The position numbers were made by a program, and so were the translations under genes. Shown here piece after piece: positions 48,354-56,866 of a stretch of DNA of 64,000 nucleotides. Source of the stretch: Cupriavidus oxalaticus (GTDB taxonomy: Bacteria; Pseudomonadota; Gammaproteobacteria; Burkholderiales; Burkholderiaceae). Numbering within the stretch: the stretch's first letter is position 1; each line of letters opens with the position of its first letter. Location of the stretch: contig NZ_CP038636.1 of NCBI RefSeq assembly GCF_004768545.1, forward strand, positions 806,001 to 870,000. The letters run 5' to 3'. The notes beneath the pieces were generated by a model that did no database searches, was not told where the DNA came from, and saw only the letters and a program-made list of their open reading frames with translations.

Positions 48354-50032
48354 GCACACTGCGCCTCCATGGCGGACGGGTGTTCGACCCGCAGCATGGC
48401 ATCGACGGCAAGCGCGCCGACCTCTACATCCGCGACGGCCGGATTGTCGACGAGCCACCGGGCAGCCCGGCAGAGCGCGAGATCGACGTGGGCGGCATGG
48501 TGGTCATGGCCGGCGGCATCGACATGCACTCGCATATCGGCGGCGGCAAGGTCAACCTCGCGCGCATGCTGCTGCCCGAAGACCATCGCGACCGCCCGGG
48601 TCCTGCGGGGCCCCTCGAGCTGGCCTCCTGCGGCGGCTGTACGCCAGGCACGCTGGCCACCGGCTACCGCTATGCGCAGATGGGCTATACCGCCGCCTTC
48701 GAACCGGCGATGATGGCCTCGAACGCACGCCAGACGCATTTCGAGATGGGAGACACGCCCATCATCGACCACGGCGCCTACGTCATGCTGGGCAACGACG
48801 AGCTGTTCCTGCGCATGCTGGCGGAAGGCACGGACTTTGAACGCATCCGCGACTACGTGGGCTGGACCATCAACGCCAGCAAGGCGCTCGGCGTGAAGGT
48901 GGTCAACCCGGGCGGCATCTCCGCCTTCAAGTTCAACCAGCGCAAGCTCGATGTCGACGGCCACCACGAGCACTACCGCATCAGCCCGCGCGATGTGCTG
49001 CGCACGCTCGGCAGGGCCCTGACCGAACTGCGCGTGCCACACCCGCTGCATATCCACGCCAGCAACCTCGGCGTGCCCGGCAATATCGAATCGACGCTGG
49101 CCACCATCGATGCGCTGGAAGGCCTGCCTGGCCACCTGACCCATATCCAGTTCCACAGCTACGGCGCCGACGGGCCGCGCAAGTTCTCGTCCGCGGCGCT
49201 GCGCATCACCGAGGCTGTCAACGCCAATCCGAATATCTCGATCGACGTCGGCCAGATCATCTTCGGCCAGACCGTCACCGCATCGGGCGACACCATGATG
49301 CAGGTAAAGAATGCCGACTTCGCGCAGCCGCGCAAATGGATAGGCGCCGATATCGAGTGCGACGCGGGCTGCGGCGTAGTCCCGTTCCGCTACCGCGAGC
49401 AGAGCTATGTCAATGCGCTGCAGTGGGCCATCGGACTGGAGGTTTTCCTGACGGTCAGGAACCCCTGGCAGGTCACGCTGACCACCGACCACCCCAATGG
49501 CGGCCCCTTCACCAGCTATCCGCACCTGATCCGCCTGCTGATGGACAAGTCCTTCCGCGATGAACAGCTCGCGCGGCTGCACCCCGAGGTGGCGGCAAAC
49601 TGCGCGTTGCCGGACATCAGGCGCGAGCTGAGCCTCTACGAGATCGCCGTGCTGACCCGGGCCGGGCCGGCGCGTCTGCTGGGCCTGCGCGACCGCGGCC
49701 ACCTGGGCGCGGGCGCGGCCGCCGACATCGCGATCTATCGCGAAGACGCCAACCGCGAAACCATGTTCAGCGCGCCGGAGTATGTGTTCAAGGACGGCAC
49801 GCTGGTGGCGCGCGCCGGGCAGATCGTGGCGACACCAGCGGGCGGCACGCATTTCGTCGAGCCTGAGTATGACACTGGCATCGAGAAGACGCTGCGCAAA
49901 TACAGCGACCAGCATCTCGCGCTCGACTTCGGCAACGCCGCCATTGGCCATGACGAGCTGTGCAGCTGCTGCCGGGGCGGCAGGCTGCTGCCGGCCGCGT
50001 GCGATCCGCTGCAGCGGCAGGATGGCGCATGA
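48350..50032 (+). CDS. fhcA: Formyltransferase/hydrolase complex subunit A
   Basis: A 560-residue amidohydrolase-fold subunit. It hydrolyses N-formylmethanofuran (methylofuran in bacteria) to formate. Metal-site landmarks are MAGGIDMHSHIGGGK (residues 50-64), the lysine region ALGVKVVNPGGISAFK, HPLHIHASNLGVPGN, HLTHIQFHSYGADG and LTTDHPNGGPFTSYP. The length and motifs are close to FwdA/FmdA and bacterial FhcA. Confidence 0.94.
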   Translation: MSTLRLHGGRVFDPQHGIDGKRADLYIRDGRIVDEPPGSPAEREIDVGGMVVMAGGIDMHSHIGGGKVNLARMLLPEDHRDRPGPAGPLELASCGGCTPGTLATGYRYAQMGYTAAFEPAMMASNARQTHFEMGDTPIIDHGAYVMLGNDELFLRMLAEGTDFERIRDYVGWTINASKALGVKVVNPGGISAFKFNQRKLDVDGHHEHYRISPRDVLRTLGRALTELRVPHPLHIHASNLGVPGNIESTLATIDALEGLPGHLTHIQFHSYGADGPRKFSSAALRITEAVNANPNISIDVGQIIFGQTVTASGDTMMQVKNADFAQPRKWIGADIECDAGCGVVPFRYREQSYVNALQWAIGLEVFLTVRNPWQVTLTTDHPNGGPFTSYPHLIRLLMDKSFRDEQLARLHPEVAANCALPDIRRELSLYEIAVLTRAGPARLLGLRDRGHLGAGAAADIAIYREDANRETMFSAPEYVFKDGTLVARAGQIVATPAGGTHFVEPEYDTGIEKTLRKYSDQHLALDFGNAAIGHDELCSCCRGGRLLPAACDPLQRQDGA

Positions 50033-50111
50033 ACCAGGCCGGGACGATGCGGCGCGGCGCCGGCGCCGGCGTGTAAGACGAAGCGCTGGCCACCTTCCAG
50101 GAAACCTTTGC

Positions 50112-51026
50112 ATGCAGATCAACGGAATCGCCATCGACGACACCTTCGCGGAAGCCTTTCCGATGAAGGCGACCCGCCTGCTGGTCACGGCACACAACCT
50201 TGCCTGGGCGCGCCATGCCGCCCAGGCGATGACCGGCTTTGCCACGTCGGTGATCGCCTGCGGCTGCGAGGCCGGCATCGAGCGCGAGCTGGCGCCGGCC
50301 GACACGCCCGACGGCCGGCCCGGCGTGGCGGTGCTGCTGTTCGCGGTGTCGGGCAAGGAGCTGGCCAAGCAAGTGGAGCGCCGTGTCGGCCAGTGCGTGC
50401 TGACCTGCCCCACCACTGCGGTGTACGCGGGGCTGCGCGAAGGCGAGCCGATCGCGCTGGGCAAGAACCTGCGCTTCTTCGGCGACGGCTGGCAGATCGC
50501 CAAGATGATCGACGGCGTGCGCTATTGGCGGGTACCGGTCATGGACGGCGAATTCGTCTGCCAGGAAACCACCCCGGTGATCAAGGCGGTGGGCGGCGGC
50601 AACCTGCTGATGCTGGCGCGTGATACCGACGGCGCGCTGGCCGCGGCCGAGGCCGCGGTGACGGCAATGCGCCGGCTGCCCAATATCATCCTGCCCTTTC
50701 CGGGAGGCGTGGTGCGCTCGGGCTCCAAGGTCGGCGCCAGGTACGCCGGCATGCATGCCTCGACCAACGATGCCTTCTGCCCAAGCCTGGCCGGGCTGGT
50801 GGCGGGCAGCGAGCTCGCCCCGCCGGTGCGCTGCGTGCTGGAAATCGTGATAGATGGCCTGGCCGAGGCCGACGTGGCCGCAGCCATGCGGGCCGGTATC
50901 GACGCGCTGGTCTCGGACGGCGCGGCAAAAGGGCTCGTGCGTGTGTCGGCCGGCAACTACGGCGGCAAGCTGGGACCCTATCATTTTCACCTGCATCGGC
51001 TTGCGGGCCAGGGAGAACGGGCATGA
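50112..51026 (+). CDS. fhcD: Formylmethanofuran:H4MPT formyltransferase
   Basis: A 304-residue Ftr-type protein that moves the formyl group between tetrahydromethanopterin and methanofuran. Landmarks are the MQINGIAIDDTFAEAFPMKATR start, CGCEAGIE, VLTCPTTAVYAGL, GDGWQIAK, LPFPGGVVRSGSKVG and AGNYGGKLGPYHFHL. The ATG at 50112 agrees with the family N-terminus; the 79-bp gap after fhcA is the largest in this operon. Its stop overlaps fhcC. Confidence 0.94.
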   Translation: MQINGIAIDDTFAEAFPMKATRLLVTAHNLAWARHAAQAMTGFATSVIACGCEAGIERELAPADTPDGRPGVAVLLFAVSGKELAKQVERRVGQCVLTCPTTAVYAGLREGEPIALGKNLRFFGDGWQIAKMIDGVRYWRVPVMDGEFVCQETTPVIKAVGGGNLLMLARDTDGALAAAEAAVTAMRRLPNIILPFPGGVVRSGSKVGARYAGMHASTNDAFCPSLAGLVAGSELAPPVRCVLEIVIDGLAEADVAAAMRAGIDALVSDGAAKGLVRVSAGNYGGKLGPYHFHLHRLAGQGERA

Positions 51027-51853
51027 GCGGCATGAGCGGCGTCACCTTGCGCCTCGCCAGCGCGCCGGCGCTGCGCGTTGACCTGCGCCACCTGGCGCCC
51101 GCCAGCCTGGCCGGGCTGGCGCCGGATGCCGTGGCGCGCCTGCCGCTATGGCATGGCAGCGAAGCCATCACGGTGGGCGACCTGTTCACCGTCCATGCCC
51201 ACGTCGCATCCGGGAACACGCCCAGTCTTGCCTTTGAAGGCGACCTGAGCCGCTTCGACCGCATCGGCTGGCAGATGGCGGGCGGCAGCCTGCGCGTCGA
51301 CGGCAACGCCGGCGATTTCCTTGCCTGCGGCATGCAGGCCGGCAGCCTGCGCGTGAGCGGCCACGCCGGCGACTTCGCCGCGGCGGCGATGGCGGGAGGC
51401 GAGGTGGCCATCGGCGGCAATGCCGGAGACTTCGCGGCCGCGGCGCTGCCCGGCGACATGGACGGCATGCGCGGCGGCACGCTCGATATTCGCGGCGATG
51501 CGGGCGACCGCCTGGGCGACCGCATGCGGCGCGGCACGGTGCTGGTGGCAGGCAGCGCCGGCGATTTCGCCGCTTCGCGCATGGTGGCGGGTACCATGGC
51601 GATCGCCGGCGCGGTCGGCGACCACCTGGCCTATGGCCTGCGGCGCGGCACCGTCGTGCTGCTCGGCACCGGCCCGCGCGAGCGCGCCACCTTCGTGCGT
51701 ACCGACAGCAATCTCGATGTATTCTGGGCCCTGCTTGCACGCAGCCTGGCCCGCGCCGGCGGGCCGTTCGCACCGCTGCCGGCATTGCGGCCGCGCCGTT
51801 TCGTTGGAGATGTAGCGGTGGATGGCCGGGGGGAATTGCTGGTGTTCGAGTAG
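51023..51853 (+). CDS. fhcC: Formyltransferase/hydrolase complex subunit C
   Basis: A 276-residue protein with the right-handed beta-helix of FwdC and glutamate synthase alpha C-terminal domains: repeated G-x-x-G-D-F units (GNAGDFLACGM, GHAGDFAAAAM, GNAGDFAAAAL, GSAGDFAASRM) spaced about 19-20 residues apart between residues 90 and 200. It is the scaffold of the Fhc complex. It is last in the fhcBADC order and overlaps fhcD by 4 bp. Confidence 0.92.
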   Translation: MSGMSGVTLRLASAPALRVDLRHLAPASLAGLAPDAVARLPLWHGSEAITVGDLFTVHAHVASGNTPSLAFEGDLSRFDRIGWQMAGGSLRVDGNAGDFLACGMQAGSLRVSGHAGDFAAAAMAGGEVAIGGNAGDFAAAALPGDMDGMRGGTLDIRGDAGDRLGDRMRRGTVLVAGSAGDFAASRMVAGTMAIAGAVGDHLAYGLRRGTVVLLGTGPRERATFVRTDSNLDVFWALLARSLARAGGPFAPLPALRPRRFVGDVAVDGRGELLVFE

Positions 51854-51934
51854 CTCGCTGCCGGATCCAACGACATCGGGACAGCATGGCGCCGCCACGT
51901 CCGCGCAAGGGACCGGGGCGGGAGCCAGGCCTTA

Positions 51935-51972
51935 TCATGTCGCTTGATGTCGTCGCTTGATGTCGTCGCTTG
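51935..51972 (+). repeat. Tandem 13-bp repeat
   Basis: Three copies of a (GTC)GTCGCTTGAT unit lie in tandem (the first shortened by 3 bases, the last ending GTT), in the 189-bp gap between fhcC and the HAD phosphatase gene. No gene product is implied. Confidence 0.85.
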
Positions 51973-52042
51973 TTCTGGCCGCCTGCTCCCGGCACCCTCT
52001 GATCCCTTTCCACTCAATCTCAGCCATTTCCCGGCATTTCCC

Positions 52043-52732
52043 ATGCAGCTCGCACTATTCGACCTCGACCACACCCTGGTGCCCTTCGACAGCGGCTCCA
52101 CCTGGCTGCGCTTCCTGATGCAGCGCGGCGTACTCGACGAGGCGGAATTCGCACCCCAGAACCAGCGCTTCGCGCAGGACTACATGGAAGGCAAGCTCGA
52201 CATCCACGCCTTCCAGCGCTTCTGCATGTCGTTCCTCGCGCGCTTCGAGCGCAAGGAACTGCAGGCCTGGCGCAGCGAGTTCATCGCCGCGATCGCCGAC
52301 CGCATCCCGGCGCCGGCGCGGCAACTGGTGGCGCAGCATCGCGACGCCGGCGACCTGTGCTGCATCGTGACGGCGACCAACGACTTCGTCGCGCGCGGCT
52401 TCACCGATGCCTTTGGCGTGGAGCACCTGGTGGCTTCGCAGGCCGCCACCATCGGCGCGGGGCCGCTGGCCCAATTCAGCGGCGAGATGGTCGGCGTGCC
52501 TAGCTTCGGCGCCGGCAAGGTGGAGCGGGTGACGGACTGGCTCGCGACGCTGGGACGCCGCTGGGAGGATTTCGAGCGCACCGTCTTCTATTCGGACTCG
52601 CTCAACGACCTGCCCCTGTTGCAGCACGTCAGCCACCCCATCGTGGTGGCACCTGATCCCCGCCTGCGCGCCATCGCGCAGGAGCGGGGCTGGCCGATCG
52701 CAGAAGCGGCCGCGCCGCTCGTGCTGGCCTGA
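52043..52732 (+). CDS. HAD-family phosphatase (SerB-like)
   Basis: A 229-residue HAD hydrolase of subfamily IB. Motif I is LFDLDHTLVPFD (nucleophile Asp8), motif II Thr in CCIVTATND near 112, motif III Lys in GAGKVERV, motif IV YSDSLNDLPLL. The helical cap (residues 15-95) is typical of histidinol-phosphate or phosphoserine phosphatase-like enzymes. It converges with the phosphoribulokinase gene 6 bp away. It may act on a phosphorylated C1-cofactor intermediate, but the position alone does not show this. Confidence 0.88.
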   Translation: MQLALFDLDHTLVPFDSGSTWLRFLMQRGVLDEAEFAPQNQRFAQDYMEGKLDIHAFQRFCMSFLARFERKELQAWRSEFIAAIADRIPAPARQLVAQHRDAGDLCCIVTATNDFVARGFTDAFGVEHLVASQAATIGAGPLAQFSGEMVGVPSFGAGKVERVTDWLATLGRRWEDFERTVFYSDSLNDLPLLQHVSHPIVVAPDPRLRAIAQERGWPIAEAAAPLVLA

Positions 52733-52738
52733 GCGTCC

Positions 52739-53617
52739 TTACAGCGCGGCGCGCTTGCTGCGCTCAATCATGCGCAGCACGAAGGGCGTGAAGATAAGCT
52801 GCATCGCCAGTTCCATCTTGCCACCAGGAACCACGATGGTATTGGCGCGTGACATGAAAGAGCCGTGCACCATGCTCAGCAGGTACTGGAAGTCGATGCC
52901 TCGTGGATTGGCGAAGCGGATCACCACCATGCTTTCGTCCGGCGCCGGGATCTCGCGGGCGATAAAGGGATTGGAGGTGTCCACGCAGGGCACGCGCTGG
53001 AAGTTCACGTGGGTGCGCGAGAACTGCGGGCAGATGTAGTTCACATAGTCCGGCATGCGCCGCAGGATGGTGTCGGTCACCGCTTCGGTGGTGTACCCGC
53101 GCTGCTTCTTGTCGCGCCACAGCTTCTGGATCCACTCCAGGTTGATCACGGGCACCACGCCGATCAACAGGTCCGGGTAGCGCGCCACGTTGACCTCGCC
53201 GGCCACCACGCCGCCGTGCAAGCCTTCATAGAAGAGCAACTCGGTGCCGTCTGGCAACGGCTCCCAGGCGGTAAAGGTGCCCGCCTCCTGGCCGCATGCC
53301 GTCGCCTCTTCCTCGCTGTGCAGGTAGCGGCGGCGGGAGCCGTTGCCGCATTCCGCATAGGTGCGGAACAGGTTCTCCAACTCGCCGAAGAGATTGGTGT
53401 CGGGACCGAAATGGCTGAAGTTATTGTTCCCGCTGCGCTCCGCCTCGGCCAGCTTGACCTTCATCTCGGCGCGATTGTAACGGTGAAAGCTGTCGCCCTC
53501 GATCAGTATGGACTTCACGCCTTCGCGGCGGAAGATACTCTCGAAGGTGCGGGTGACGGACGTGGTGCCGGCGCCGGAGGAGCCCGTGATGGCAATGATG
53601 GGATGACGTGCCGACAT
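52739..53617 (-). CDS. cbbP: Phosphoribulokinase
   Basis: A 292-residue proteobacterial-type PRK. It phosphorylates ribulose 5-phosphate to RuBP for the Calvin cycle. The P-loop reads GSSGAGTTSVT as usual in this class; EGDSFHRYNRAEM holds the catalytic Asp, FYEGLHGGVV follows, and RDKKQRGYTTEAVTDTILRRM contains the Lys/Arg substrate residues. No RuBisCO or other cbb gene is in the window, so it is an orphan here. A 22-codon ORF with a strong ribosome site ends 10 bp upstream. Confidence 0.92.
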   Translation of the reverse strand: MSARHPIIAITGSSGAGTTSVTRTFESIFRREGVKSILIEGDSFHRYNRAEMKVKLAEAERSGNNNFSHFGPDTNLFGELENLFRTYAECGNGSRRRYLHSEEEATACGQEAGTFTAWEPLPDGTELLFYEGLHGGVVAGEVNVARYPDLLIGVVPVINLEWIQKLWRDKKQRGYTTEAVTDTILRRMPDYVNYICPQFSRTHVNFQRVPCVDTSNPFIAREIPAPDESMVVIRFANPRGIDFQYLLSMVHGSFMSRANTIVVPGGKMELAMQLIFTPFVLRMIERSKRAAL

Positions 53618-53627
53618 GGCGATGGAC

Positions 53628-53696
53628 TCAGGCGCGCTCGGTCACGGCAGCAACGCCTTCAATCGGGCACGTCCTGATACTTTGGACTTCGGACAT
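53628..53696 (-). CDS. 22-codon ORF upstream of phosphoribulokinase gene
   Basis: ATG 53696 is preceded by GAGGAGA at 7 bp, a much better ribosome site than most in the window. The product starts MSEVQSIRTCPIEGV, has one Cys and ends TERA before TGA 53628; 10 bp separate it from the kinase start. It could be a leader peptide coupling translation to the kinase, or a small functional protein. It lacks the Glu-x3-Tyr of PqqA. I recognise no family. Confidence 0.45.
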   Translation of the reverse strand: MSEVQSIRTCPIEGVAAVTERA

Positions 53697-54263
53697 GGCA
53701 GGTCTCCTCGTTTTCTTGCCTTGTGTTCTTGCTTCGTCTGGCGCAGTGTCCGGCGCATCCCGGCCTAGCGGGCTGAGCGCGATGCTGCGATCCCGCATCC
53801 ATGGCTGCGGAGCGCTTCGATCTGCAAGAATTGCGCCACGGCACTTTACTGTTGCGCTAGTCGGGTCGCACATCCGTACCATGGCCGCGGCTATGCTCAA
53901 GCCGCCCTTGTCCACGCCGGCCTGACGGTCGCACTGACGATCATGCAGTGGTGTCGGTCCGCATGGGCAGCGGCCTGCTTTTACTGCACACAGTGTCACT
54001 GGAATTGCGCATCCCGTAAGGCACGCTACCTGACGTGGACCGCACGAAGCCCAATGCGTCCAGTCCACCTGGAATGTCAAGCCACGCACCGCACGCGCAG
54101 CATCCCTGCATACAACAGCGGCCCGCTGCTTCGCTCGATTTGGGCTTGCGAGGAGTCGCCCGAGGGGAATCGACCTGACGCCAGCCAGCATTTGCACGGT
54201 TGTAGGTCGAGCTTGGCGATTAATTGCGTTTTTATTTTGGCGTGCGACGTGACAGCCACCACA
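53697..54263. other. Eroded intergenic stretch
   Basis: About 570 bp without a convincing gene. Frames on both strands are short or have no family resemblance, and GC content is lower than in neighbouring genes. The part next to 53696 should hold the promoter of the phosphoribulokinase unit. The right part adjoins the broken integrase, so it is probably degraded mobile DNA. Confidence 0.55.
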
Positions 54264-54788
54264 ATGGGCGCTTCTTCTGCCGGCGCGGTGCCCAGGGAAC
54301 CGAGCGCTGGTGGCTGGAGGTTGACCGGCAAAGGCAACAAGACCCGGCTGGTGCCGGCCACCGATGAGCTGATTGCCGAGCTAGCGCGCTACCGCCGCGC
54401 GCACGCGTTGCCGCCGACCCCGCAGTTCGGGGAGACGCGTCCACTGGTGCCGCCGGTGATTGGAAGAGCGGGCAGCGAGAAACCGCTGTCACGCGGTGCG
54501 CTGCACCTGATCCGGAAAGAGGTGTTTGGCATGGCCGCGGGGCGCCTGCGGGCGCGCGGCCCAGAATGGGAACCGCAAGCTGCGGTACTGGCCAGCGCCT
54601 CGGCGCACTAGCTGCGCCACACCGCCGGGTCGCTCATGACCGACCAGCAGGTCGACCTGCGCTTCGTGCGCGACAACTTTGGGCACAGATCGCTGTCGAC
54701 GACGAGCGGCTACCTGCACAGCGAGGAGGATGCGCGCCATGAAGCCACGCAAGGGCGGCACCGGATTGGCTGGGGCACTAAGAAATAG
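54264..54788 (+). pseudogene. Tyrosine recombinase (phage integrase) remnant
   Basis: The C-terminal catalytic half of a XerC/D-like recombinase can be read as WWLEV|TGKGNKTRLVPATDELI...SAH*LRHTAGSLM...VRDNFGHRSLSTTSGYLH...GTKK. One extra base near 54323 shifts the frame between LEV and TGKG, and TGG has become TAG at 54609-54611 inside the catalytic HWLRHT box. The N-terminal domain is missing. The His-x-x-Arg and GH boxes and the Tyr nucleophile (SGYLH) survive in the reading frame after the stop. It is a dead gene. Confidence 0.82.
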
Positions 54789-54929
54789 CTGGTCGACGGC
54801 ATATTTCATCATCGTGAAACTCTGGTGGGCAGCAACAGGCGCGCTATGATGGCCCCCTGTCGTCTCACCGGTGTTGCAACCGGCCTGCCACACATTGGGA
54901 TTCGCCATTTGTTGAACTCCGTAATCAAC

Positions 54930-55125
54930 GAGTGCTCATCACCGGCGGCAGCCGCAGCATCGGCCTCTCTTGCGCGGCCGGCTTTCTGCGTGAGGGAGCG
55001 CGCGTAGCCATCGTTTCGCGCAACGCCGGAAATACTGGCAACGGACTGCGCCACGTTGGCCGAAGACTTGGGCGAATTTTCCAAGGACGTGGTCGCGGTA
55101 TCCGCCGATCTGACGCAGCGTAGAG
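54930..55125 (+). pseudogene. Fragment of an SDR dehydrogenase gene
   Basis: Codons from 54930 give VLITGGSRSIGLSCAAGFLREGARVAIVSRNA, a Rossmann TGGSRxIG start. One frame shift near 55028 leads to CATLAEDLGEFSKDVVAVSADLTQ, the expected continuation. The similarity ends about 60 residues in, before the catalytic Tyr-x3-Lys. The 5' end is also cut. It is a remnant beside the integrase remnant. Confidence 0.78.
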
Positions 55126-55200
55126 ACCGTCGCGAGTTTCTCGGCCGGCTAGGACGGCTGGCTGAAGCCAAACCCCAAGGGGGTCTAACGCTCCCAGCGC

Positions 55201-56721
55201 TTACGCTGAACGTCGCCCCCTCGACGGACCTTTATCACCAAGGCAGCCAAGCAGGATTTCGAACGCAGGCCCGATCTCCTCCTCTGGCACACCCGCATAG
55301 CCCAGCAGCAGTCCACGCTGCACCACATTGCCCAGGAAATAGCGTGACAAGGGCCTCACCAAGATGCCGCGACGGCCGGCCTCCTGCGCAATGGCGACGT
55401 CGTCCGCATCGTCCGGCAGGCACAGGACCAGGTGCAACCCCGCGTTGCTGCCATACCGGTGCAGTGCATTGGCCCCGAGATAGCGCTCAATCAGGTCCGC
55501 GAGGATGGCGCGGCGACGACCATACAGCAGCCGCATCCTGCGGATGTGGGCAGCAAAGTCACCTGCGTGCATGAACTCAGCCACGGTGGCTTGCGTCACC
55601 AGGTGGCCGGCGCGGTACAGTTCTGAATGCGCGGTCTGGAAGGCATCAGCCAGGGTCCGTGGCAATACCATGTAGCCCATGCGCAGGCCGGGGAACAGCG
55701 TCTTGCTGAACGTACCAATGTAGATGACCGGAGCCTCCGTCTGCATGCCCTGCAGTGACGGAATCGGATGCCCGGAAAAACGGAATTCGCTGTCATAGTC
55801 GTCTTCGACGATCCAGCTACCGTGGCTGCGGGCATATTCGAGAAGCGCCCGCCGCCGGTTCAGGCTCATCACGGCACCGAGCGGATACTGGTGCGACGGC
55901 GTTACGAAGATAAACCTGGGTGCCGGGCATGGCCCACTGTGGTGCTGCGCCGGAATCGTCAGGCCTTCCTCGTCGACGGGCACCGGCACCATGTGGATGC
56001 CGCTCATCTGCAGCAAGCCGCGAATCCCCCAGTAGCTGGGCTCCTCCACCCACGCCTGTTCACCCGGCATCCCGAGCAACCGGACCACCAAATCGATGCC
56101 CTGATGGATGCCCTCGGTAATCAACACCTGCGAAGCATCGCATTGCACCGACCGCGCTACCCTCAAATGCGCGGCTACAGCTTCGCGCAAGGCAGGCAGG
56201 CCTCCGCCATGGCAATAACTGAGCCACGCGGGCACCGGATTGCGCCATAGGCGCGCCGCAATCTGGGCGTAGCGCCTGCGCGGGAAGCGCGTCACGTCCG
56301 GCACGCCAGGCATGAAAGCCCCCCACTGCGATGGCGATGCCGACGCGTTGGCCAGCAATTCGGCGCCGCGCGGCGACAGCCCTGGCATCGATGGGGCCTG
56401 TGCACTCTTTGCCTCGGCAGCCTTGGCATTGAGATATGCCTCTGGCGCGGTGGCGGCAACAAAAGTGCCGCTGCCGGTGCGAGCGTGTACATAGCCTTCA
56501 GCCAGCAGTTGCTCATACGCAAACATCACCGTATTGCGCGATAGCCCAAGTTCGGCCGCAAGGTCACGTGAGGGCGGCAGGCGGGTCTGCGGACCGAGGC
56601 TGCCATCGAGGATGGCAGCGCGGATGCATTCGTAGAGGCTGCGGTTGATCGGCCTCGCAAGCGCTGCCGGGCCCTCCGGTCCCAGGCGCTGAAGGAGCAG
56701 GTCGCCACAGATCGATCTCAA
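55201..56721 (-). CDS. MocR-family regulator (GabR-like)
   Basis: A 506-residue MocR protein: a GntR-type winged helix (residues 20-90, LPPSRDLAAELGLSRNTVMFAYEQL, then GSGTFVA) joined to an aminotransferase domain (about 120-480) with the PLP lysine in IYIGTFSKTLFPGLRMGY. GabR proteins activate gabT/gabD in response to GABA plus PLP and repress themselves. It diverges from gabTD. The start is a TTG at 56719-56721 directly abutting one arm of the inverted repeat. Its ligand is probably GABA or a related amine. Confidence 0.9.
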   Translation of the reverse strand: MRSICGDLLLQRLGPEGPAALARPINRSLYECIRAAILDGSLGPQTRLPPSRDLAAELGLSRNTVMFAYEQLLAEGYVHARTGSGTFVAATAPEAYLNAKAAEAKSAQAPSMPGLSPRGAELLANASASPSQWGAFMPGVPDVTRFPRRRYAQIAARLWRNPVPAWLSYCHGGGLPALREAVAAHLRVARSVQCDASQVLITEGIHQGIDLVVRLLGMPGEQAWVEEPSYWGIRGLLQMSGIHMVPVPVDEEGLTIPAQHHSGPCPAPRFIFVTPSHQYPLGAVMSLNRRRALLEYARSHGSWIVEDDYDSEFRFSGHPIPSLQGMQTEAPVIYIGTFSKTLFPGLRMGYMVLPRTLADAFQTAHSELYRAGHLVTQATVAEFMHAGDFAAHIRRMRLLYGRRRAILADLIERYLGANALHRYGSNAGLHLVLCLPDDADDVAIAQEAGRRGILVRPLSRYFLGNVVQRGLLLGYAGVPEEEIGPAFEILLGCLGDKGPSRGRRSA

Positions 56722-56767
56722 TTGGCACCATCGCTTTTATCAATGCGGAACTAGATTGTAGTGCCAA
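56722..56767. promoter_or_regulatory. Inverted repeat in MocR-gabT control region
   Basis: TTGGCAC (56722-56728) and GTGCCAA (56761-56767) are exact inverted copies separated by 32 bp. MocR regulators typically bind two spaced repeats close to their own promoter. The left arm sits next to the MocR start codon, which suits self-repression, and the right arm lies about 100 bp upstream of gabT. Confidence 0.6.
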
Positions 56768-56866
56768 AGCAGGTTGAAATGCAGCATCGTCGCGACCGAG
56801 CACCGCGACGTGTCGATCCGGCCGGAGCCCATCATTCCGGCCGTACAAGAACGAAGGAGAGAGCAC

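Noticed and set aside
47951..50503. 850-codon open frame antisense to fhcB/fhcA
   Set aside because: The sense strand encodes well-conserved Fhc subunits; the antisense product is low-complexity and has no family resemblance.
53628..53696. Idea that the 22-codon ORF is pqqA
   Set aside because: It lacks the Glu-x3-Tyr motif and no pqqB-E genes are near.
53861..53885. Possible sigma-54 promoter (GGCAC...TTGC) upstream of the integrase remnant
   Set aside because: The spacing between GG and GC is 12 and not 10 bases.
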